Under the pieces are notes generated by a model, which made no database searches, was not told the DNA's origin, and saw nothing but the letters and a program-made list of their open reading frames with translations. A DNA stretch of 64,000 bases from Actinernus sp. WN-2022 (Eukaryota > Cnidaria > Anthozoa > Actiniaria > Actinernidae): positions 141,848,344-141,912,343 of the forward strand of contig JAOWCC010000577.1 in the NCBI GenBank assembly GCA_030867875.1. Reading direction: 5' to 3'. How positions within the stretch are numbered: position 1 is the stretch's first letter; every line of letters begins with the position of its first letter. Shown piece by piece: positions 40,300 to 52,000 of the stretch. The translations under genes and the position numbers were made by a program.

Positions 40300-41139
40300 A
40301 AGAGGATGTGTAGAGGGACAGAGACCTGGTGGCGTATTATAGCAACTCGTCACTTTCATTGGCTAAGCCAAGGGCTTGTTCTGATAGTACTGGTTACATT
40401 ATCGAGCAAAAACGTTAAAACTTCATAGTTGGCATAAACAGCAAACCATGTTGTTGTCCTAAAGCACTTTGCGGCCAAGTGTCTGTCTCTCATGCCCAAG
40501 TGTGTAGAACCCTTAGCGCGTGATGTTCATGGTACCACTGAATAAGAGCTGAATCATCGGTGATCTTTTGCTTTGAATCACTTCAGCAGTCCTGAGAGTT
40601 ATATATATATATATATTGAGGTGTATAGTATATCAAAGCAGAAGATCTCTAATCAACCTGGGATATTTGATATTTATTTATTACCTAACAAGGCTCAGAG
40701 AAGACCATTATTGATTGACATGTTAATCGTAGTTAGGATGTATACCAAATTCGCTCAGTGAAATTAAACATCTGATTGAAATGCTTTCTGCTGTCACGTG
40801 CTTCTTTATTTTTCGGTAAGAGCAGCCTGGTCCCCAGTCTTACCTTCTGGACATCTTGTGACATCACGGGCGCCCCCAGTTTCTCGAGACCAAGGGACTA
40901 GGGTGTTGAGGAGGGTAATTAAACTTCGTTACCTGGCTATCCTGCCAGAAGTCCACGGTCGGATATGAGAAGCGGGAGAACACAGTTAAATGGCATGCTG
41001 TTCTGAGCTGCACTTGGAAGATTGCCCGACGATTTTCTCTTACATTCGTACAGACGTTATTGTCTTGGTTCTTGCTTCCCTTCGGTTGACGCGACAAGAG
41101 GGAGCACGAATCATTAGAGATCTCAAACAGGCATGCCTT

Positions 41140-41958
41140 AAAGTGCCTATAACCCTTTTCCAATTTTGATAGCTTATGAACCTCCGAAAAGATTTGAGTA
41201 CTTCTGTGAAGAATGTTTTGGTTTTGAGTGAATACTTTGTTCTACGCTTGTTTGAAATCGTGTAAATGTAACGACCGCGTAAGTAAAAGCCTGGGTTGAT
41301 ACCTGTAGACGTCATCTTGACGTCATATAATTAATTCGGCTTTGCAATCATTTGAAGAAATACTTGACATGTTGACTAAAGTGACTTTTTTTCTTTACTA
41401 ACAACTCAGTCAAAAACTGTATATTTTCTATGCATCGATGATGTGATAAAAAGGCACCATGGAGAATAATGCATTAATGAGATGACGTCAACCCAGGTTT
41501 CGACCCAGGCTTTTACTTACGCGGTCATGGGTCGGGAAAGGTCATTTATTATTTTATTTACAACATTTGAGCGAAACGCCACAGGAAACAAGCAATAGGA
41601 CTCAAGGTCACCTACGAGGCTTGTCTCCGCCATGTCAGTGGAGCTACGATTTTACGTCCTTATCCGAGAAGACGTGAAGGTCTAACCATTTGCAGTTGGT
41701 TCACAAAGGCAGCACCTTCTACTCAGTTATTTTAAAACCCTGAGTGTTGGTCCGGCCGGGGTTTGAACCCGCGACCTCCCGCTCGACAGACCGGAGCTTA
41801 ACCACTGAGCTAACCGGGAGGCGGTAAATTTACATGATTTCAAACAAGCGTAGAACGTAAAGTATTCACTTTAAACCAAAAGTTTCTAAACAGAAGTACT
41901 CAAAACTTTTCGAAGGTTCATAAGCTATCAAAATTGCAAAAGGGTGATAGGCACTTTA
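41140..41958. mobile_element. Fold-back element split by a SINE
   Basis: Arms of about 190 bp (left: aaagtgcctataaccctttt, atagcttatgaacctccgaa, ttacgcggtc in reverse sense) are mirrored at 41500-41526 and 41824-41958. The right arm is interrupted by the SINE at 41527-41823. Confidence 0.82.
41527..41823 (-). mobile_element. tRNA-derived SINE inserted into an inverted-repeat arm
   Basis: On the minus strand, cccggttagctcagtggtta (A box) and gcgggttcaaaccccgg (B box) give a clear tRNA-like head, followed by a body with aaggtgctgcctttgtgaac. It interrupts the right arm of the element at 41140-41958 between cttacgcggtc and tttacatgatttcaaa. Not an intact tRNA gene. Confidence 0.75.
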
Positions 41959-41971
41959 ACCGCACAGCACT

Positions 41972-42085
41972 AGCTTCTTCAATGTTGACTCTGAGGAACT
42001 CTGCCTTTCCTATTGAGGTCGAAGCATAACTACTGTTTTAAATATTTAAGGATCGATACCCATATTCCCTTTGGGTTAAGCCTAT
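41972..42085. repeat. Dispersed repeat, copy 1
   Basis: Contains cttcttcaatgttgactctg and gatcgatacccatattccct; the same order recurs at 55676-55790. Short pair with no recognised class. Confidence 0.6.
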
Positions 42086-42643
42086 TTATCAAATTTTGTT
42101 GAACTACAATCTTGGGCAAAATGATTTGGGACACTGGTCGCTTTTAGGGACTCCTTTAAATAAACCCCCAATCCCCCCTTCAATGTTGTTATAGGTTCAC
42201 GTTCAATCTGGAAATTTCTGTAGTACTTGGGCTTGTTTAAACGTGTACAACGGTTCACCCATATTTGTAACGTAATTTCCTCATCACCAAACCAATAGCA
42301 TCATTGGAAAGATCAGCTAAAGAAGACAGAAAACAAGAGTTCTCTTATCTCGACGATTCCAACTCGAGATTCCTGATACCAGCTTCTTCCATCTGTTAAA
42401 CGGAAAACAACGCATGCATGACCACATTGCTTTGTTAGTTTATATCAACATTTCTATTCAAACGTTTTTGGTTTGAAAGTGTGTACAGCTTCCATCCTTA
42501 ATAACTCCACCGACAGGCAATAACTAAAATGTTGCTTTAAATGACAGAATTGACAATTATTGATCGACTGAGGAAATAAAGAATTCCAGAGAAAAGGAGT
42601 AATAAACGAAGCGATGTTTGAAAGTTAACTGAAGAAATGTTTT

Positions 42644-42649
42644 TTTATT
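42644..42649 (-). promoter_or_regulatory. Possible poly(A) signal of the membrane-protein gene
   Basis: AATAAA on the minus strand about 365 bp after the stop. The spacing is plausible for a 3' UTR, but the region is AT-rich, so chance is a real alternative. Confidence 0.3.
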
Positions 42650-43011
42650 ACTAAATACTTGAACTCGGCAATCTTGAGTCTATAGTGCTGGGATACTTGG
42701 ATTTAATCAGTTTGGCAATAACCATATACACCTATTTCAAATAAGCTTGTCACGGACGAGCGACAAAGGATTGTCATTATAACTGGTAGCAGCTATGCGG
42801 AATGGAATACGGTGTAATTCCAAATCCATTCGAAGGAACCATTAATATTCTTCTTAAAACCTTTGATTCCAAAAACAAACGAATTCACCAGACTTTTAGC
42901 AACAACCACAATGCATTGCGGTCTGGGTATGACGCTCATCGTTTGCTGCTTGTTCGGGACAACATTTTTAGAAACACGTGAATGTGTATCAGATATATAT
43001 GTGTGTGTGAT

Positions 43012-43084
43012 CTATCCAGTCTTCTTCCTCCTCCAGCGCTTTCTCTTCGGCTTCTTCAGTTTATCGATGACGTCCTCCTCGTCA
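43012..43084 (-). CDS. Membrane-protein gene exon 6 (C-terminus and stop)
   Basis: Encodes SDEEDVIDKLKKPKRKRWRR and KKTG, then TAG: a short acidic patch followed by a strongly basic end. Acceptor ttatttacag. Confidence 0.8.
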
Positions 43085-46000
43085 CTGTAAATAATGATGA
43101 TAATAGTAAGTTATACCATCGACTTCACTAGTGTCCATAGTAACTGGCTGGTCATGTTATAGTTACGTCACTAGCCCGCTGCGAACAGGCTCATGGGAAT
43201 AGGGGGAGGAGGAGGAAGAAGAGCTCCCTACATTGATCCATCATTAGGTTTAGTTCAGACGCCGCTCCATGTCCACTGGTGCCGAACGCAATTAAAACTA
43301 AGGATGATAATTGGGTGGGCTTTGTTTATCTAACTGAAACAGGCCGAAGATATCAAATCTAATGCACACGTGATCGATTTTCACCGTAGAATGGGCCTTA
43401 AAGGTCGCTAGACACGAAGGGACAAGTCCCTCGTCTGAATTAGGACAAATATTGTCGCGGGGACAAAATTTTGTCCCCGGAACTTGTCCCTTCAAATCAA
43501 ACTGGTTTGAATTGAGGGAAAAGTCCCGGGGACATAATGACAATATTTTTCCTATTTCAGACGAGGGGACTTGTCCCTTTGTGTGTACGCAACAAGGGAT
43601 TTGTCCCCGGGACTTGTCCCTGGGCTTGTCCCTTCGTGTGTGCCGACCTTAAAAAAATAAACATTCAAATTTGTATAGCGTCCGTCCGTGCAGGCTCTCC
43701 TTCGCCCTTCTTCTTTCCCTCCCATCAGCCTGTCAGTTGCAGGCTATTACGTCACTAATATGTGTAATGAGTCGTGCAGAACTATTGCCTCAAATCTTAC
43801 CCCAATAAACTGTAGACTGTTAATAAAATTTCACTAAAGAGAAGCAAGAACTTCAAAACTATGAATAGGGGACTTCTACTAAGCGGTCACATGCCCTTAT
43901 CAGTCGAACAAATGGTGCTAGTACGATACAATATGGCTTGCCACTCTATCAAACATTTGTCTTTGCTTCAGTTTTAAAGATATGAACCTAAATCGCTATA
44001 TTGTACTAGCACCATTTTTTGATTGACAAGGTCACGTGACCGTTTAGTGCAAGTTCCCTATTACCTCGATGTCAGTTTATGTAGTGGAGACTAAATACGT
44101 CGGCACATAACTTTGTATGAAGTTCATCAGTATTATATGCAATATTGTGTTTACCTCAAGAGCAACGCAAATCTGCGTACATAGTTATGGCGTTCGGCGA
44201 TGTGCTTTGGGTTTTCGTCAAAAACAAGGCTGGGATTGGAAATCGATGGCTTGAGACTGTCACTAATACATCTGAAAAAAACAATAAATGTGTAAAAGCT
44301 CAATTAATATCTACAATATTGTACCTTAACTTGCCAAGACAAACTACGCATTTAGTTCCTTCACTCTAGGCCTTACTAAGTCATTGTTTCGTGCATCGTC
44401 TATTTTACAGCAACTGCTCAGTTTCTCGTTTTCTGATTGGCTTATTTGTGAATGGCAATAGGAGGACATACCACGAATTGAGTCATTGCTCACGCCACGT
44501 ATTACGTGATAGCGCGCTAGAATCACGTTCCCCCACAATGTCATCGTTTTCAAAGCATTTCCGCTTGACTATTTCTCGTTTGTCGTTGCAAAAAACAAAT
44601 TTACGATAGTTTATCGTGGTTTGTCCACTTATTTACCTTTTGCGTCATCGCATGGTCAAGATTGTTGCGTATTTACTCGGCTCGCGCCTATTGAAATCCC
44701 GCACAACAATCTTGACTATGCGATGACACAAAACGTGGTAAGTAAGAGGACATAACACGGTAAACTACCGTAAATTAGTTAAACATACTCTCAACAAAAC
44801 ATATTAGTTGTCATGGTAATTAACTCTGGATTAGCGCTAATCGGGCTTTCAGGAACCGGGCCCTGATGTTTATACATACTGGAATTAATTATACTGGCTT
44901 CGATGTGACAACCAAATAATATGTAGGCTTCAACAGTAACGCATTTCTCCTCTGGCGTAAATCTCTTTGAGAAATAGGAAAATACAGCTGGAAAGTTTTG
45001 ACTCGCGCAATAATAATAATAATAATCAACAGAGAGATTGTTCAAAGTTTATTTACGTTTCGTCCATTTTGATTTTTATGAAGTTGCTAGAGAGGGACCT
45101 CTCCTTCTTGTAGGATTTCCAGATGGGTTTCTTGGTCCCGCGGGGGGTGGTGAGGGAGATTTCCGACGGTACAGGTGAATTCGCTGTCACCACGTCTATA
45201 ACGACAGTGTCTACAGGGTTTGGGATGGGGATGACGAACGACTCCATTTTAACAGACCTATAGACAATAAACAAGTTTATATAATAATCAGTTCGAAACG
45301 CATGCTCTGATTGACCAAGAGTCGTGTGTTATTAGAGGACACACACACGGATGACGTCATGAGCGCGCGTAACCAATTTCTCAACTCGGTTTGATTGGTT
45401 ATATTTTCATAGATTTTAGTTTGCGATTATTATACAAAACAAATAGATTCCATTCTGCCGTGCGTCTGTTCTCTTTTAGATGTACAGATGACGTCACAAC
45501 GTGAAGAGAACATCAGTTACGTCACTCGACGTCTCGTGGTGCACTTCTTTGTTCTCTTCACGTTGTGACGTCATCTGTGCATCTATAATAGGACAGACGC
45601 ACGGCAGAATGGAATATAATTAAGTAACACAACACGATCAAAACGGTGGGTACAGGTGCACCGCGGCAAAATGTCACGCGCATGCGCTTATGATGAGCCG
45701 ATCGCGGGCGCGTCTCCCCAGTTTCCCGCCGAAACTAAAAGAAAACAGAGGCAATCACCCCTGTTTCTAGTTTTAAGTACGTACGTGTATTTACGTGAAA
45801 TCTTTCGCGAAAAACAAGAAAACTACATAAAAGCTAAGCCTAACACTTTCGCAGATTGAAGGTTTCTTAATTCGTAATTCACTGTCGCTTCTCCTTTCTC
45901 AAGCATAAACTACTATTAGATTAACAGACATGGGCTTTATTTTCATTTTTATTATTATATATTTTCATTGTTATTATTGTGTTAAGTTCCGGTTCACGTA

Positions 46001-49000
46001 TCATTGAGTAATCTTTACGTTCAAATATTAACATCGCAGGCAGTGGTCAACTCGAAAGCCCTAATGCTACTTTGACCACTGCGCACGATTGATTAATTAT
46101 ATTTTTTCTCACTTATATTTACTTCTCATATTCCTTTATAATACTCATAAACTGTAATGTTTTCTTTTTGAACATGTGCAAAATAAATCTGAACTGAACT
46201 GAACTGTGAGTTTACTAAGTTATAAAATTATTTACTTAAAAAGTTCAAGACCTCGGAAACTTGTATTTGAATTTCAGAGCCTTCGTTCTTTCGGCCAGCG
46301 GAGCACAACGTTTTGCCGCGGTGCAGGGTACTTCGTAGCGGTAATGGATTTGACGAAAATCAAAGCCAACACTTGTGCAACAGGGTGGTCAAACGGACGC
46401 AGCTGTGTGCAACAATAATGTTGCACGATGTTGCATGAAATGTTGCGTCCGTTTGACCAGGGCTACTAACCCTTAAAATATTGGTGCTTGGATGCATGTG
46501 TCGTCGGTTAAACACTGGGGGCCGATGTTTTAAACGAAGCCTAGATGTTAGACGCCGTCAATGACTCAATATATTGTTTTGAACAGCACCTCTGTACAAT
46601 AGACAGACGTATGTGTTGAACACCTCTGTACAATAGATAGACGTGTTGAACACCTCTGTACAATAGATAGACGTGTTGCGGAACACCTCTGTACAATAGA
46701 CAGACGTGTTGCGGAACACCTCTGTACAATAGACAGACGTACGTGTTTAACACCTCTGTACAATAGAAGTACGTGTTGAACGCCTCTGTACAATAATTAT
46801 AATAATAATAACAATAATAATAATAGTTTATTTATATAGCGCTTCATAGACCAAAAGCGCTTTACAATAATATAAAAAAAATATCCTAATGCTAAAAATA
46901 ATTACCTAATATAAAAAAACCCAGCAGAATTAAAGCAAAATAGTGATAATGATAAAATACGTATGGATAAAATGTTTAAAAACAAAATTATAATATTAAA
47001 ATAATCTTTGATTTCTTTTGAGATATTAATTAATAAAACTTATATTAAGCTACTAATTGAAATAACTGCCGATATGATGGCTGTAATTGCTCAATAGTAA
47101 GCTTTCTTATATAAAAATGTTTTTTAAGCTTTTCTTGAAGCTGTCAACGGATGGGATGTGCTTTAGATCTAATGGTAAGGAATTCCACAGTTGCGGGGCG
47201 CAAACTGAAAAAGTGCGGCAGCCATAAGATTATATGATGGTATCTTAAGCAATAGCTTGTCAGCAGATTTACGGCTACGTTGCGGCATAGACGTACGTGT
47301 TGAACACCTCTGTACAATAGACAGACGTACGTGTTGAACACCTCTGTACAATAGATAGACGTGCAACGTGCAATTTTGAAAAAAATAGAGCGAACTATAG
47401 GGGACTCGGTTACACGCTAAATTGTTGGTGCAACTTACAACTTTGTTTCTAAAGGGTCTTTAGACATCGTTTAAAAATTGGACCCGGTATGCTAACCGCT
47501 CTTCCATTGTTAGCTTGACTACATTTGTGATTTCGCAACCTTAAAGTAGTTTCACCAAGAATGCACTGTCATATTAGCCAATCACGTTCGTACGACATCC
47601 ATAGACCATATCGCAATCCCGCCGTCGGTGCACTCTGGGATGGATAGTTTCCATTGTTGAATCCAAGATGGCCGCCCAACAACAACAATCCCAGAGTGCA
47701 CTACGACGGCGGGGTTGCGATATCGTCTATGCATGCAACATTTCTATTGTTGTCTGGGATGTTACATCATGTTGCAATCGTTTTGCCACCCCACCCCACC
47801 CCTCCCCCACACGCAACATGTTGCAACATAACACAACAATGTTGCGCAATGTTGCATGACATGTTGCACCGTTTGAGCAGAATTCACATCTTACCTTCCA
47901 CTTGTTGGGATGTCCTGAAGGAAGGTACTAGATAGCCTTGCGTCTCGGTTTGTCATCGCTAGATCTTCACGAAGCCTAAGTTGTTTCCTAATTTCCAAAA
48001 AAAGCTTATTAGCATGCAAAAATCTTAAAACCTCGGAAAACGCGATTGTATCTTCATCTCATCACAGAATGCTAAAAGCGGTCAAGACGGGGGAAAACAA
48101 ATAACATACTTTGTTATATAAACCTACAAAGACCATACGCACTATGCACATAGAACACAAGAAATGAGATTAGTTGGATAATCAGCTAACACGAGTGTAT
48201 ATTTTACTCTTCCTCCCATTTTGGCACGCCTAAATGCTCGCCAAAATGCATATGACTCATCCGAATTATCAGACGGATAACAAGCGGAAACTCACAGTCT
48301 TTTCATAATTCTGATGGTGCAGCCGACTAAGACGATAAATATCACAATACTGCAAACAACAGCGATCGTGACGTAAGGTGACATCACGGGCGGTGGTGCC
48401 GAGGTTCCCGCGGCGCTTTTTCCCGCCAATGCAGTGATGTTGCTTCCCAAGGCAGGAAATACCGTGCTGGTCGCGACAGATCCATTGACGATTTTGGTGG
48501 GGAGAGAACCTTTCGTAACAGTGGATGTAGATGGTGTTGGCGCTGGGGTGGGTGCTGTAATGAACAAATTGAACATGTTTATCCTATAAACTACAGTGTT
48601 TTATAATGATTTCCAGCACAATGTTTCCGAAACATCGTATCTGAACACATGTAAAAATACGATAATTTTACGTGTGTGGATATCGCTTTTCAGCCAATCA
48701 GCGATTTCCACGTCACGCGTGAATAACCGAGCCCAGGTCCAAGTGAAATTTATCTTCTCGAGTTCAACTGACGAAATTACTTCGCGAAAGACATCCTCAA
48801 TCCCTTCATGTATTGAAGTCGATGGCGTACCACATACTGACTCAAAGTCGATTGCTGAAGTTTTAAATAATCATTTTTCAACAGTAGGAACTAAATTGGC
48901 TGCTAAAATAAAAGCAAGCCTTGATTTTTTCTATCCACGACCCCCTTCTGGTGAATCTATCGCTAGGTCTCGAAAGTATGTCTTCATTCCAATTGAAGAA

Positions 49001-52000
49001 CATTTTGTGCATAGACAACTAAAAATGCTCAAGACAAATTAATCAATTGGCGCCAGACTGCTGAAAGACTCTGCAAGCGTCATAACTCCTGCTTTGACCA
49101 AGACATTAAATCTCTCACTTGAGTCTTCTACATTCCCTTCTATCTGGAAATTTGGTAAAGTAACAGCTCTCTTCAAATCTGATGATCGAAGCAACGCTAA
49201 CAATTACAGGCCGATTACAATCCTCCCGACAGTTAGTAAGATCCTTGAGAAGGCAGTCCATGCACAAATATATAATTACCTTATGGAAGAAAAGATCCTT
49301 ACACCCAGGCAGGTTGGCTTCAGACCTAAACTCTCAACAGAGATCGCTCTTACTCATTTCACCGATACTATCCTTGGGAATATGGACAGTGGTCTAGTAA
49401 CCGGTGCTGTTTTCCTGGACCATACTATTCTCTTCAATAAACTAGTAACAGCTGGCTTTTCTGACACAAGTGTGAACTGGTTCAAGTCCTATTTATCTAA
49501 CAGAAGCCAAATCACCAACCTGGCAAATGTCTCTTCCTCTCCCAAGAAAGTTCCTGTCGGAGTTCCTGAAGGAAACGTCTTAGGACCACTACCATTTCTT
49601 GTTTATGTCAATAACTTACCCTCATGTGTTAATTACTGCGAGGTGTCCCTCTACGCTGACGACGATACAGTAATTTACTGCTCTTCGACTAATGCCCAGG
49701 AACTTAAAGATAAATTGAACGCTGATCTTCTGTCCATATGTCAATGGTTTAACAGCAATCTCTTGACACTGAATACATCTAAATGCAAGTTCGTAATTTA
49801 TGGCTGCGCACGCAAGCTCAAGGATTTCAGAGAGGTTTCACTGACCATAAATGGCTCTGCTCTTGACCGAACTGACTCTTTTAAATATTTAGGAGTGACA
49901 GTCAGTCAGAACATGAGTTGGTCAGAACACGTGGATAGAGTCAGTAATAAAGTCAATCAACGTCTTGGCATCATCCGCCGGGTAAAGCATTTGCTGCCCT
50001 TGCATGCGCGGCTAACTCTCTACAAATCTCTTGTCCTTCCCTTACTTGACTATGCCGATATCGTCTGGGGAGATAAGAACAATACCGTCCTCATGGATCA
50101 CCTTCAAGTTCTTCAGAATGATGCTGCTCGACTTATGGTCGACTTTCCCTCTAGCTCTTCTGCATCTCAAGTACTCGAACTATTAAACTGGAAACCACTG
50201 TACCTTCGACGGCGCTATCATCGCTGTATTACTATCTTCAAATGCTTAAATAGCATGGTGGACTTCAACTTTAAATTAAAGAAGAATCACGACTTTCATA
50301 CATATAATACACGCCGTCAGCACAATCTACACTTACCATTCGCACGTAGGAATTGGGGACAACAGAAGTTTACCTACCATGCACTATTAGACTGGAACTC
50401 TTTAGACTCTGAAGTTATACAATCAACTACATTATCAATTTTTAAATCTTACTGGCACATAACTTAATTTCATAATAATCCTTGTTCTATTTCTATTTTA
50501 TTTCAACCACTTATCTTTTCTGTTTTCCATATATTAGTGAAATATATATTTTTAATACAGGACCTCCCTGAAAATCACAAATTGTGAGTGGAGCTTTCCT
50601 GTCAAAATATTATTATTATTATTTATTTATCTCACGAGCCAGAGCGCAGCGAACACTCGAAGATAAATTCCATATCTCCGCGCACCCATGTATTATTCTG
50701 TGTATCTATTTCTTTAGGGGTGTCTTCATTTTTGAACGACAAATCTTAACTGCTCCAAAAACGCTCCAATAATCGAAACTACGAAAAATAGGATGGAATT
50801 TTAAACAAATTTCACGATGTTTATTTTAATTCGTTAAGTCTGGTCTAAGCTATGTCCGTCAGACGTTACAACAATAATATTATAAAAATAAAGAAACATA
50901 AATATAAACTAGCTGGCTTAATAATAGCATACACTCTTAATATTACACTCTATTATTATTTTATATTGACTGTTTCGACACCTTGGACAAATTGTCTTCC
51001 AGGATATGGATGAACCCGAATGTAATAAATCTATAAGTAATTTCTTAAATGAGGTTCTTATATAGCTGTGATTTTTCCAGATATGACGCACGCTTTCATT
51101 GGTTGATTTAGGGTCACATTGCAGGTAACAAATAAACTGTTACTCGCTAAAGTAGATGAGTGAAATATTTTGAAAACTATAACGCTAGAAGGTAGCGTGA
51201 TGTCGCGGATTTGGTTAAACGTTTTGGTTTGCTTTTCGATTTTTTTTTCACAGCAATATGGAATATAATTCTTAGACTATATAACACATTACTTAATGAC
51301 TGGATCCTCGGGAAACAGTGAAGTTTGTTTCCGCGAATCTCAATCAATGTTTTCGACTCTGTCGGCGGGAAACATCGGGATATCGAGTCATTAACTGTTT
51401 ATTGTTAAGGAATAAAGCCAAGAGTAATGTTTACCGATTATTGTCTGAGCAGTGTTCGTCCTGGCAGGTTCCCTCACATTATTCTCTTCTGGCACCACGT
51501 TTTCATCGTTCTCGCTGCCATAAAGGTCAAAGTATTCTTGGGCCAATCCTGACATACACACAAACACACATTAACATTTCTTTAAAATACAGGCTGCGAG
51601 TTTGCTTTGAGTTTGATTTAAAACGCCGACATCTGATGGATCAACATTTTTGCGATCAATCACGGTTTCTGGTCATGAGAAAACCCCACCCCTCCCCCAC
51701 ACTTCACCCTAACCTTTAATGGTTAATCATTAATAGAACGATGCACGTCCAAGGGAGGGGTGGGTGGGTAGTTTCACAGAAAGCGGGATTGAGCTTATTT
51801 GTGTTGGGTGAAAAGTTCATATGCAACCAACCCAAAAAATGCTGGTCCAATATCGTCCATTATTATACATTACAAATAATTCACCAATCAAATGTATGAC
51901 TAGGCACTTGTCAGCCCAATGTTTTGCCATGTAGGACAGTTCCATATTGGACAATTTTCCTACTGGATCGGTTCGTACACGCTGTTGACGCTAATGCGTT

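Noticed and set aside
41750..41823. tRNA-like sequence with good A and B boxes on the minus strand
   Set aside because: It is the head of a SINE with an attached body and does not show a complete cloverleaf.
43298..43758. Frames of 66-81 codons with PGTCP/LSPG-type repeats
   Set aside because: They lie on the GGGACAAG-rich fold-back MITE and reflect its internal repeats.
44810..44870. Possible third copy of the 12.5/27.6-kb fold-back MITE
   Set aside because: Only ggattagcgctaatc and aaccgggccct are shared; too short and one-sided to call.
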